Notes: generated from the sequence alone by a model not told the origin. A stretch of 18,443 nucleotides of DNA from CAVSUR01 sp052143655 (GCA_052143655.1 JBKQSL010000128.1:1-18443), one strand, 5' to 3'; positions 7,007 through 13,370 are shown, numbered from the stretch's first letter. Program-made: numbers and translations.

Positions 7007-8446
7007 TCACAGCAGCTGGTCGCGCACCTGTCCGTACATGTAGGCGCCGAGCCAGCGGCCCACCTCGTCGAAGAACCGCTGCCGGTCGTCGGCGGGCCGG
7101 GCGGCCGCGCGGACCGCAGGCCGCGGGCGCGGCAGGCCGGTCCCGGCGGCCAGTCGGGCCGCCAGGCCGACCCGGTCACCGCGCAGCGCCACCGGCTGCA
7201 CCGTGCCTGCCTGCACAGTGCCTGCCTGCACCGTGCCCGGGTGCGCAGTGCCCGGGTGCGCAGTGCCCGGCTGCACAGTGCCTGCCCGCACAGTGCCCGG
7301 CCTGGGCGCCACACCGGTTCCGGCCGACCGGCCGGACGCCTCGGTCACTGCCTGCCGGGCGCCGCTGATGCTGGTGACGCTGGCGGCCGTGCTGCCGGAG
7401 CCGACTTTGCCGCCAGGGCCGGCCCCGCTGCCCGAGCCGGCTGAGCTGCCGGTTTCGCCGCGGCCTGCGCCGCTGGCGCTCCCCGTGCCGCTGGCAAGCC
7501 CCGTGCCGCTGGCAAGCCCCGTGCCGTTACTGCCACCCGCCCGGCCGGCGCCGGCCGGGCTGCCGTCGTCCTTACCGGGGGCTGCAGCGCCGCTGTCGCC
7601 GCGACCGGACCCGTTCTTGCCGGTGCCGCTGGTCCGCTTTGCCTGGTCGGCGCTGGTCAGCCTGCTGGTACCAGCGGTTCCCGCGCCCACTGCGGCCTCA
7701 GCCGCCACGTTCGCAGCCGGCCCGGTGCCGTCGGCCCCGGCCGCGGTGCTGCCCTCGGCGCAGTCGGCGTCCGGCCGCCCGGCGGCGCTGCCTGGCTCCA
7801 GCCCGTCTCTGAGCCGTAGCCAGGTAACGTGCCGGCCGAGCGGCATGGTCTCCGGGCCGCCCCGGCGATCCGCCCGCTTGCGGGACTTAGCAGCCTTGCC
7901 ATTCCCGGCGGGCGGCTCGGCCGGCGGCGAGATGACCAGCACCGGGCAGGGGATGTCCAGCGGCCCGCGCTCGCGGCGGCCGAACGCGGGACTGGTCAGG
8001 ATCATCGCGTCGGCGGGCCTGGACTCCCGGCGCGAATCGCACCACAGCGCCGCCGCGACGGCTCCCGCCGCGTGCGCGCCGACGATCAGCGCGTCGATGC
8101 CTGCCGAGTCGCGCAGGTAGGCGCAGGCGGCGTCGATCTCCGGGAAGCAGGCCCGCAGCGACTTCCCGGCCCGCCGCTTGCCGCTAGCCGCCCGCTCGCC
8201 CTTGGCGTCATTCCGCAGGTCGGCCACATAGAAGTGAAAGCCACGCTCGGTGTACCAGCTGGCCAGGTCGTCCGGCACGAACTCGTCGTCCAGGCAGTGC
8301 AGGTAGAGCACTGCGCGCCGGCTTGGCCGCGCCGACCTGCGGCACAAGATCACCGGTTCCTGCTCCTGTGCGTTCTCCGCGCCGGACGGCAGTTCGATGG
8401 TTTCGTACCCGTCGGTCACACTGTCTTGTTCCGCGATCAGGCCCAT
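7007..8446 (-). CDS. Alpha/beta-hydrolase-fold protein, probably catalytically inactive, with repeat-rich insert
   Basis: A 479-residue protein. Residues 1-215 follow a lysophospholipase-like alpha/beta hydrolase: VLYLHCLDDEFVPDDLASWY, RGFHFYVADLRNDAKGE, a nucleophile-elbow region IVGAHAAGAVAAALW (122-135) and VTWLRLRDGLEPG. In active relatives the elbow reads (G/A)HSxGG and the last segment carries the catalytic His (GLHD). Here Ala126 stands at the Ser position and Glu replaces His. About 205 Gly/Ala/Thr/Pro-rich residues with tandem repeats are inserted at that point. The terminal helix QRFFDEVGRWLGAYMYGQV then completes the fold. I infer a pseudo-enzyme or scaffold. The ATG at 8446 is preceded by GGGGGAG at good spacing. 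No signal peptide is seen, and it appears monocistronic. Confidence 0.8.
   Translation of the reverse strand: MGLIAEQDSVTDGYETIELPSGAENAQEQEPVILCRRSARPSRRAVLYLHCLDDEFVPDDLASWYTERGFHFYVADLRNDAKGERAASGKRRAGKSLRACFPEIDAACAYLRDSAGIDALIVGAHAAGAVAAALWCDSRRESRPADAMILTSPAFGRRERGPLDIPCPVLVISPPAEPPAGNGKAAKSRKRADRRGGPETMPLGRHVTWLRLRDGLEPGSAAGRPDADCAEGSTAAGADGTGPAANVAAEAAVGAGTAGTSRLTSADQAKRTSGTGKNGSGRGDSGAAAPGKDDGSPAGAGRAGGSNGTGLASGTGLASGTGSASGAGRGETGSSAGSGSGAGPGGKVGSGSTAASVTSISGARQAVTEASGRSAGTGVAPRPGTVRAGTVQPGTAHPGTAHPGTVQAGTVQAGTVQPVALRGDRVGLAARLAAGTGLPRPRPAVRAAARPADDRQRFFDEVGRWLGAYMYGQVRDQLL
7192..7300 (-). repeat. 15-bp tandem repeat encoding GT(V/A)(Q/H)(P/A) pentapeptides
   Basis: About seven 15-bp units, such as CAGTGCCTGCCTGCA on the plus strand, run through 7192-7300. 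On the minus strand they encode the pentapeptides GTVRA, GTVQP, GTAHP, GTAHP, GTVQA, GTVQA, GTVQP. The array lies within the low-complexity insert of the hydrolase-fold protein. Confidence 0.85.
7491..7526 (-). repeat. 18-bp tandem repeat (2 copies) encoding GTGLAS
   Basis: CTGGCAAGCCCCGTGCCG occurs at 7491-7508 and again at 7509-7526, with diverged copies beside it. On the minus strand it encodes (A)SGTGLASGTGLASGTG within the same insert. Confidence 0.85.
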
Positions 8447-8843
8447 CGGCTCCCCCGTCCCTCGGCCACGCTCGCACGGCAGGCCTGCGGCCCGCCTGCC
8501 GTACGGCCCGCGTCGTCGCAGGCGCGCATGGGCGCTGCCCAGCGCGGCAGCGCCTTCCCCGTAACAATCCAGTTCCCCGCCGCCCCCCGGCGTACGGGTC
8601 GTGGTGACACTCGCGGCGCACTCGGGGCCGCGCCGCTCCGGTCAAGTCACGGTTGGCCCCCGCCAGCGCATGCGGACTGTATCCGGAACGTGACGACAAG
8701 TCTCGCACCGTAATTGGCTCAGCGCCCGGAGAACACGCGAGGTCATCCTGGCAGTCTGTGCTCTTGAGCCGGCGCAGTCGCGACGGCGGGCTGCCGCACG
8801 CGACCGGCGCCCTGCCGGATGAGAACGGGGCCGGACATGAGAA

Positions 8844-8878
8844 CGGGGCCCCCGCATGTATGAGATGCAGGGGCCCCG
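8844..8878. terminator. Strong 14-bp hairpin in the gene-free region
   Basis: Left arm CGGGGCCCCCGCAT (8844-8857) pairs with ATGCAGGGGCCCCG (8865-8878) with one mismatch and a 7-base loop. It is preceded by a short direct repeat of ATGAGAACGGGGCC (8819-8834 region and 8837-8850). It looks like a factor-independent terminator without a U-tract, yet no gene ends nearby on either strand. It may end a small untranslated transcript or the hydrolase antisense side. Confidence 0.5.
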
Positions 8879-8983
8879 CCGCCGGTCGGATGGCGCGCCG
8901 ATTGCTCGGCGGCTCGTGCCTCCCGGCCTTCCACCGGAGTCGGGTACCCGCTTGAAGTGCCGGTTTCCCGGCCTCCGCGCGGT

Positions 8984-9001
8984 CCCGCAGGTGCCTGCGG
9001 G
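8984..9001. repeat. Perfect 8-bp inverted repeat
   Basis: CCCGCAGG (8984-8991) and CCTGCGGG (8994-9001) are separated by TG. The dyad could be a protein-binding site or a minor hairpin. Confidence 0.4.
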
Positions 9002-9090
9002 CGGTATCCGTCGTCGGTGGTGAGAGAATATCTACGCCTCCCGGGCCAGCGGCACAAGACGTTTCCCGGGAGAACTCCGAGATTCTTCCG

Positions 9091-9174
9091 CTGTCCACAG
9101 GACATGTCCGCCTTATCCCCCGGCCAGCCGCCTTATCCCCCGCGCTGCCGCGGTTTTCCACCGGCTCATCCACA
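9091..9174 (+). promoter_or_regulatory. Group of DnaA-box-like 9-mers
   Basis: Five similar 9-mers on one strand within 84 bases: CTGTCCACA (9091-9099), TTATCCCCC (9113-9121), TTATCCCCC (9133-9141), TTTTCCACC (9154-9162) and TCATCCACA (9166-9174). The first and last fit the relaxed actinobacterial DnaA box (T/C)(T/C)(G/A/C)TCCACA; the middle three differ by two bases from TTATCCACA. A further TTGTCCACG lies on the minus strand at 9286-9294, over the next gene's start. The two TTATCCCCC copies sit in a 20-bp direct repeat. Binding is inferred from consensus only. Confidence 0.4.
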
Positions 9175-9183
9175 GCCCGCCGG

Positions 9184-9227
9184 ATGGGGCGCCAGCCCGG
9201 GACTTATGGGGCGCCAGCCCGGGACTT
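9184..9227 (+). repeat. Perfect 22-bp tandem duplication
   Basis: Positions 9184-9205 are repeated without a mismatch at 9206-9227. Each copy contains ATGGGGCGCCAGCCCGGGAC. It lies between the DnaA-box-like group and the candidate operator of the next operon. Confidence 0.9.
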
Positions 9228-9248
9228 TGAGCAGTCCTGCAGGCGTTG

Positions 9249-9264
9249 CAGAAGATCCGCAGAG
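9249..9264 (+). promoter_or_regulatory. Candidate response-regulator site, copy 1 (before Ser-rich/apbE operon)
   Basis: CAGAAGATCCGCAGAG contains half-sites CAGAA (9249) and CAGAG (9260) exactly 11 bp apart. They lie 50 and 39 bases upstream of ATG 9299. The same pair of half-sites occurs before the response-regulator gene (15818, 15829). Confidence 0.45.
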
Positions 9265-9286
9265 GCCGAGAGGACATCCTGGAGCC

Positions 9287-9673
9287 GTGGACAACCAGAT
9301 GTACTCGACGAAAACCAGCCGCCGACGGCGGGATCTGCTGAACGCCGTGGCGGCCCGGCAGCAGGCGACGCACCGGCTGCGCCAGGCCACGGCGGGCATC
9401 GGCGCGGCGAGCGTGCTGGCCGGCGGGGCCCTGGCCTTCGGACTGCCCGGGTCCGCGCACAGCTCGTCCGCAGCCAGCACGGCCGGGTCGGGCTCGGATG
9501 CCCGCCATGCCAGGCTGACGCCCTCCGCGGCGCCGGCCCGCAGCTCCGGCTCAGCTAGTTCCGGCAGCTCTCATTCCAGCTCCGGCAGCTCCAGTTCCAG
9601 CTCCGGTAGTTCCAGTTCCAGTTCGGGCAGCTCAGGTTCCGGCACGGGCAGCGCGGTGTCCGGAGGCTCGTGA
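9287..9673 (+). CDS. Small Ser/Gly-rich membrane-anchored protein of the apbE operon
   Basis: About 128 residues. An Arg-rich start (TKTSRRRRDLLNAVAARQQATHR) precedes one hydrophobic helix (ATAGIGAASVLAGGALAFGL). The outer tail is almost entirely Ser/Gly (SSGSASSGSSHSSSGSSS type), encoded by imperfect short repeats at 9541-9640. This layout resembles the N-terminal anchor and linker of actinobacterial FMN-binding-domain proteins that usually accompany apbE. Here the reading frame stops before any FMN_bind domain or the S/T-G-A-T flavinylation motif. It overlaps apbE (GTGA at 9670 or TGATG at 9673), implying coupling. GTG 9287 and ATG 9299 are both possible starts; the operator spacing favours 9299. 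Function is unknown. Confidence 0.65.
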   Translation: MDNQMYSTKTSRRRRDLLNAVAARQQATHRLRQATAGIGAASVLAGGALAFGLPGSAHSSSAASTAGSGSDARHARLTPSAAPARSSGSASSGSSHSSSGSSSSSSGSSSSSSGSSGSGTGSAVSGGS

Positions 9674-10638
9674 TGACCACCACCCGGCTGCCCGGTCCGC
9701 CGGACCTGCCCGCTGCCGCCGACTGGCGGGCCCTTGGCACGCTGGTCCGGCTGGTCGTGACCGACCCGCGGTGCCTGCCCGGCGCCCGGGCCATGCTGAC
9801 CGCTGACCTCGCGGACGTCGACGTCGCCTGCAGCCGGTTCCGGCCCGACTCGGAGATCACGGCGCTGGACCGGTTGCCCGGTGATCGCACGGAGGTGCCG
9901 GTCAGCCCACTGCTCGCCGAGGCGATCGAGGTGGCGCTGCGGGCCGCGGAGCTGACCGACGGCGACGTAGACCCGACGGTCGGCACGGCCATGTCGGAAC
10001 TGGGCTACGACCGAGATTTCGCGCTGGTGCGGCCAGAAGGGCCGCCGGTGCGGCTGACGGTCCGGTCAGTGCCCGGCTGGCAGCACGTCCGGCTGGACCG
10101 CGGAGCCGGACGGCTCAGCCTGCCCGCCGGGGTGCGGCTGGACCTCGGGGCGACCGCGAAGGCCTGGGCCGCCGACCGCAGCGCCGCCCGGCTGGCCGAC
10201 CGGTTCGGCTGCGGGGTGCTGGTCAGCCTGGGCGGCGACATCGCCGTGGCCGGACCCGCTGCGGCGGGCGGCTGGAGCATCCGCGTGCAGGACATCTGCG
10301 CCCGGCCCGAAGATCCGCCAGCCGGCCCCAGCACGGTCGTGTCGATCCGCAGCGGCGGCCTGGCCACCTCCAGCGTCGCCGCGCGGCGGTGGCGGCGCGG
10401 CACCTCGGTGCTGCATCACATCCTCGACCCGCGCACCGGGCTGCCGGCCCGCCCGGTCTGGCGCACCGTCTCGGTGACCGCTTCCACCTGCGCCGACGCG
10501 AACGCCGCCAGCACGGCCGCGATCATCAAGGGCGACCGGTCCCCGGACTGGCTGGCCGGGCTCGGCCTGGCCGCCCGGCTCGTCGCCAGCGACGGCGCCG
10601 TGCGGGCGCTCGGCGGCTGGCCGCCCGACGAGGACTGA
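9670..10638 (+). CDS. apbE: FAD:protein FMN transferase (ApbE family)
   Basis: Transfers FMN from FAD to a Ser/Thr of target proteins as a phosphoester. Family signatures occur in order: CSRFRPDSEI (54-63), DVDPTVG (99-105), DLGATAKAWAADRSA (158-172, the D-G-K FAD/Mg segment), LVSLGGDIAVAG (184-195), LATSSVAARR, HHILDPRTGLPA (249-260) and the final SVTASTCADANAASTAAI Mg-binding loop. The product is 322 aa, normal for the family. It has no signal peptide or lipobox, so it probably acts in the cytoplasm or at the inner face, as many actinobacterial ApbE proteins seem to. GTG 9670 and ATG 9673 are adjacent starts overlapping the previous gene. No obvious flavinylation target is in the window. 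Confidence 0.94.
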   Translation: MMTTTRLPGPPDLPAAADWRALGTLVRLVVTDPRCLPGARAMLTADLADVDVACSRFRPDSEITALDRLPGDRTEVPVSPLLAEAIEVALRAAELTDGDVDPTVGTAMSELGYDRDFALVRPEGPPVRLTVRSVPGWQHVRLDRGAGRLSLPAGVRLDLGATAKAWAADRSAARLADRFGCGVLVSLGGDIAVAGPAAAGGWSIRVQDICARPEDPPAGPSTVVSIRSGGLATSSVAARRWRRGTSVLHHILDPRTGLPARPVWRTVSVTASTCADANAASTAAIIKGDRSPDWLAGLGLAARLVASDGAVRALGGWPPDED

Positions 10639-10705
10639 AGCAATCCGTCTTTGCGCCGGGCGGTTCCAGCGCATGGCCGCATCATCGCAGGCCGCGTGCG
10701 ACGGG

Positions 10706-10741
10706 GGCGCCGCGGCGGGGTGCGGCGCCGCCGCCGGCGCC
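10706..10741. terminator. GC-rich hairpin after apbE
   Basis: GGCGCCGCGGCG (10706-10717) and CGCCGCCGGCGCC (near 10729-10741) can form an imperfect, all-GC stem in the 160-base gap between apbE and the ABC transporter genes. It may end the apbE transcript. The open frame across this gap, extending the ATPase gene back to 10673, is probably not translated. Confidence 0.35.
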
Positions 10742-10786
10742 ACGCTGCCCCGGGCAAATGCCATAGCCGACAGCCGCGAGCCGCGA

Positions 10787-10792
10787 CACTAT
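10787..10792 (+). promoter_or_regulatory. Possible -10 element for a leaderless ABC transcript
   Basis: CACTAT lies so that its last base is 7 upstream of the A of ATG 10799, the geometry of a leaderless actinobacterial transcript. The only Shine-Dalgarno-like sequence (GGAG, 10793-10796) is too close to that ATG. The -35 region is not convincing. Confidence 0.3.
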
Positions 10793-10798
10793 GGAGCC

Positions 10799-11752
10799 AT
10801 GACAGTCACGAATGCGGGCGCCGGACGCCCGCCCGGATTTGCGGGCGGCACGCCAGCCGCCATCGCGCTCAGCGGACTGCACAAGAACTTCGGCCCGGTC
10901 GCCGCCGTCAAGGGCGTGGACATGACCGTCGCCCCGGGTGAGATCGTCGCGTTCCTCGGGCCCAACGGCGCGGGCAAGACGTCCACCATCGACATGATCC
11001 TCGGCCTCTCCGAGCCATCGGCCGGCCAGGTATCGGTCTTCGCGATGGCACCGCGGCGGGCCATCAGCCACGGACTGGTCTCGGCCGTCATGCAGACCGG
11101 TGGCCTGATCAAGGACTTCACCGTCGGCGAGACGGTCCAGTACACCGCGAGCCTGTTCAGCCAGGCCCGGCCGGCCGAGGAAGTGCTGCGCCGCGCCGGG
11201 ATCTCCGACATCGCCGGGCGGCTCGTCGGCAAGTGCTCGGGCGGCGAGCAGCAGCGCCTGCGGTTCGCCATGGCCCTGCTCTGCGACCCGGAACTGCTGA
11301 TCCTGGACGAGCCGACCACCGGCATGGACGTGGAAGGCCGGCGCGGGTTCTGGGCCGCTATCCGGCAGGACGCCGACCGCGGCCGGACGGTCCTGTTCGC
11401 CACCCATTACCTGGAAGAAGCCGACGAGTACGCCGACCGCATCGTGCTGCTACGGCGTGGCGAGATCGTCGCGGACGGCACGGCGGCGGAGGTGAAGGCG
11501 CTGGCGTCCGGGCGCACGGTGCGCGCCACCCTGCCCGGCGCCGACATGGCGACGCTGCGAGGCCTGCCCGGCGCGGACAGCGTCGAGGTCCGCGGCGACA
11601 CCGTGCTGGTGCACTGCAGTGACAGCGACGCGGTGGCCCGCTACCTGCTCACCAGCACCCAGGCCCGCGACCTGGAGATCACCGCGCGCGGTCTTGAGGA
11701 TGCCTTCATTGCCCTGACCAGTGACGAGACGACCTCGGGAGCGTCGCGATGA
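10799..11752 (+). CDS. ABC-2 type transporter, ATP-binding protein
   Basis: A 317-residue cytoplasmic ATPase of the drug-resistance exporter group (DrrA/CcmA-like). Visible motifs are Walker A GPNGAGKT (54-61), a Q-loop MQTGG (99-102 region), signature CSGGEQQR (146-153), Walker B LLILDEP (166-172) and H-loop ATHYLEEADEYADR (H203). A C-terminal extension (about 225-317) is typical of this group. It overlaps the permease gene by 4 bases (ATGA at 11749-11752). ATG 10799 is chosen because residues upstream of it, back to 10673, are low complexity and unlike the family. The substrate is not evident. The location between apbE and the ferric-reductase operon may be incidental. Confidence 0.93.
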   Translation: MTVTNAGAGRPPGFAGGTPAAIALSGLHKNFGPVAAVKGVDMTVAPGEIVAFLGPNGAGKTSTIDMILGLSEPSAGQVSVFAMAPRRAISHGLVSAVMQTGGLIKDFTVGETVQYTASLFSQARPAEEVLRRAGISDIAGRLVGKCSGGEQQRLRFAMALLCDPELLILDEPTTGMDVEGRRGFWAAIRQDADRGRTVLFATHYLEEADEYADRIVLLRRGEIVADGTAAEVKALASGRTVRATLPGADMATLRGLPGADSVEVRGDTVLVHCSDSDAVARYLLTSTQARDLEITARGLEDAFIALTSDETTSGASR

Positions 11753-12549
11753 CCAGCAGGCAGCTGAACGCGCCGGACCTGACCGCCCGCCGCGCGCCGG
11801 GCCTGGGCGGCTTCAACGCCACGATCCTCGGACTGGAGGTCCGGCGACTGCTGCGCAACCGCAGGACCCTGCTGTTCACGATGATCCTGCCCGCGATCCT
11901 GTTCCTGCTCTTCGGGCTGAACAAGCAGTACGCGACCCTGCAGGAAGGCAAGGGAAACGTATCCGCGTTCATCATGATCAGCATGGCGCTGTACGGCGCG
12001 GTCCTGGCCACCACCAGCGGCGGGGCGATGGTCTCCATCGAGCGGGCGGAGGGCTGGAGCCGCCAGCTGCGCATCACCCCGCTGACCCCGGTGGCCTACA
12101 TCGCCGTCAAGATGCTGACCGCGATGGTGCTCGGGCTGGGCTCGGTGATCGTGGTCTTCGCCGTGGGGGGCCTCACCGGCAAGCCGTCGATGCCCGGCTA
12201 TCTGTGGCTCGCCTGCGGGCTGGCGGTGTGGGTGGGCTCGCTGGTGTTCGCCGCGTTCGGGCTGTTCATGGGATATCTGCTGCCGACGGCCAACGTGATG
12301 CAGATCATGTCGTTCGCGCTCCTGCTGTTCTCCTTCGGCGGCGGACTGTTCGTCCCGCTCAGCCAGTTCCCGCAGGTGCTGCAGACGATCGCCAAGTACA
12401 CGCCGCTGTACGGGCTCAACCAGCTCGTGCACGCACCGCTGCTGAACCAGGGCGTACAGCTGGCCTGGGTGGCCAACGCCGTCGCATGGCTGGTCCTCTT
12501 CACCGGCGGCGCCGTCTGGCGCTTCCGCAAGGACACCGCCCGGGTGTGA
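11749..12549 (+). CDS. ABC-2 type transporter, permease protein
   Basis: A 266-residue inner-membrane protein with about six transmembrane segments: FTMILPAILFLLFGL, AFIMISMALYGAVLATTS, YIAVKMLTAMVLGLGSVIVVF, WLACGLAVWVGSLVFAAFGL, IMSFALLLFSFGGGLFVPLS and AVAWLVLFTGGAVW. The ERAEGWSRQLRITPLTP segment after the second helix is characteristic of ABC-2/DrrB-type permeases. LSQFPQVLQTIAKYTPLYGLNQL is the usual amphipathic loop before the last helix. It is translationally coupled to the ATPase gene and forms the export channel with it. The methyltransferase gene starts 22 bases downstream and may be co-transcribed. Confidence 0.92.
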   Translation: MTSRQLNAPDLTARRAPGLGGFNATILGLEVRRLLRNRRTLLFTMILPAILFLLFGLNKQYATLQEGKGNVSAFIMISMALYGAVLATTSGGAMVSIERAEGWSRQLRITPLTPVAYIAVKMLTAMVLGLGSVIVVFAVGGLTGKPSMPGYLWLACGLAVWVGSLVFAAFGLFMGYLLPTANVMQIMSFALLLFSFGGGLFVPLSQFPQVLQTIAKYTPLYGLNQLVHAPLLNQGVQLAWVANAVAWLVLFTGGAVWRFRKDTARV

Positions 12550-12571
12550 GGCGCGCCGCCGGCGGGCGCCG

Positions 12572-13189
12572 ATGACCGGGCAGCCCGACCGGGAACGGTG
12601 GAATGCCCGGTATTCCGGGGACTTCCGGCCGTCGTTCCGGCCGCATCCGCTCGCCGTGCAGGTTTTGGGCGGCGGGCAGGTTCTCGGCGGCGGGCAGGCC
12701 TGCGACGGGGAACTGCCGGACGGGCCGGTGCTGGACCTGGCCTGCGGGCCGTCCGGCAGCGCCCTGCTGGCGGCGGCGGCCGGGCGGGCGGTCACGGCGG
12801 TGGACGTGGCCGAGACGGCGCTGCACCTGCTCGCCGCGGAGGCCGGCCGCCGCGGGCTGGCGGACCTCATTACCTGCGTGCACGCCGACCTGAGCAGCTG
12901 GCGGCCGCCGCCGTCGCGGTACGCGCTGGTGCTGTGAACTGGGTACTGGGATGCGGCGCTTTTCCCGGCCGCTGCCGCGGCGATCCGACCCGGCGGCCTG
13001 CTCGGCTGGGAAGCGTTTACGGAGCAGGCCCGCGCGGTCCGGCCGGGCCTGGCCGCGCAGTGGTGCCTGGGCCCCGGCGAGCCCGCGGCGCTGCTGCCCG
13101 CCGGCTTCGCGCTCGTCGACCAGCACGACCGGCCCGACGATCAGCACGGAACCCGCCGCCGCATGCTGGCGCGCTGCGGCGCCCGCTGA
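12572..13189 (+). pseudogene. Class I SAM-dependent methyltransferase interrupted by an in-frame TGA
   Basis: The frame starts at ATG 12572 (MTGQPDRERWNARYSGDFRP). It has the SAM-binding motif VLDLACGPSG (53-62), an acidic loop AVDVAE (D78) and HADLSSW. TGA occurs at codon 122 (12935-12937). The same frame then continues with methyltransferase-like sequence (TGYWDAALFPAAAAAIRPGG, LLGWEAF, then AQWCLGPGEPAALLPAGFAL) to a stop at 13187-13189, giving 205 codons. The downstream half fits the last strands of this fold, so the gene is intact apart from the TGA. Relatives seem to have Cys at this position (VLCTGYWD-like), from memory. A nonsense mutation, stop readthrough, selenocysteine or a sequencing error could each explain it. 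It lies 22 bases after the ABC permease. Confidence 0.75.
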
Positions 13190-13223
13190 CCGGCGCCGTC
13201 TCCCTGTCTCCTTCGCGCGCGCG

Positions 13224-13239
13224 AGCCCGCGGCCGGGCT
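13224..13239 (+). terminator. Hairpin after the methyltransferase gene
   Basis: AGCCCG (13224-13229) and CGGGCT (13234-13239) pair around CGGC. The stem is followed by TTC, 35 bases past the methyltransferase stop. It is immediately followed by the candidate operator at 13241, so it would isolate the ferric-reductase operon from upstream transcription. Confidence 0.45.
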
Positions 13240-13240
13240 T

Positions 13241-13258
13241 CAGAAGAAGCGCACAGCT
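13241..13258 (+). promoter_or_regulatory. Candidate response-regulator site, copy 2 (before ferric-reductase operon)
   Basis: CAGAAGAAGCGCACAGCT has half-sites CAGAA (13241) and CACAG (13252), 11 bp apart, at 61 and 50 bases upstream of ATG 13302. It matches the site before the response-regulator gene at 15 of 18 positions, at the identical distance from an identical ATGAGCAC start. Confidence 0.65.
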
Positions 13259-13275
13259 GCCCTAGAGCGGCAGCT
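13255..13275. promoter_or_regulatory. 7-bp dyad overlapping the second half-site
   Basis: AGCTGCC (13255-13261) and GGCAGCT (13269-13275) form a perfect inverted repeat around CTAGAGC. It overlaps the downstream end of the candidate operator. It could be a second operator or a weak terminator. Confidence 0.35.
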
Positions 13276-13301
13276 TGGGCTGGTAGCGCACTATCGCTGT
13301 C

Positions 13302-13370
13302 ATGAGCACACCCGATTGCCGCCGGACCGCTGGCCGGACGCGCGGCTGCGCCGGCCCGGACCGGCCATGA
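13302..13370 (+). CDS. Possible 22-codon leader ORF coupled to the ferric-reductase gene
   Basis: ATG 13302 opens a 22-codon frame (start MSTPDCRRTAGR) whose TGA (13368-13370) overlaps the ATG of the ferric-reductase-like gene as ATGA. Its ATGAGCAC context and 61-base distance from the operator equal those of the response-regulator gene, which supports it as a true start. It may be a translated leader. Alternatively it is the original N-terminus of the downstream gene, separated by a frameshift. It has no clear ribosome-binding site. Confidence 0.35.
   Translation: MSTPDCRRTAGRTRGCAGPDRP

Larger units (their letters stand above)
8447..9286. other. 840-base gene-free region
   Basis: No frame here has recognisable protein similarity, and the open frames are typical chance ORFs of high-GC DNA. 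No tRNA T-loop signature or known riboswitch was recognised. From left to right it holds the hydrolase promoter (next to 8447), a strong hairpin (8844-8878), two weaker inverted repeats (8984-9001; 9038-9045 with 9065-9072), DnaA-box-like 9-mers (9091-9174), a 22-bp tandem duplication (9184-9227) and a candidate operator (9249-9264). AT content rises locally around 9010-9160. Confidence 0.6.

Noticed and set aside
5409..7010. 533-codon minus-strand frame antisense to the molybdoprotein gene
   Set aside because: The translation is low-complexity shadow sequence, while the plus strand has clear Mo-cofactor domain motifs.
8653..9105. Short open frames on both strands in the gene-free region
   Set aside because: No recognisable motifs, no ribosome-binding sites, and inconsistent with the hairpin and repeats they cross.
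8447..9286. tRNA gene or known riboswitch
   Set aside because: No GTTCGAnTCC T-loop was found on either strand, and no cobalamin or cyclic-di-AMP riboswitch core was recognised.
9091..9294. A chromosomal origin (oriC)
   Set aside because: Only two boxes fit the consensus well, and no dnaA, dnaN, rpmH, rnpA or gyr gene is nearby.
10673..10798. N-terminal extension of the ABC ATPase to 10673
   Set aside because: The 42 extra residues are Ala/Gly-rich and unlike the family; the likely terminator hairpin and -10 element lie within this stretch.
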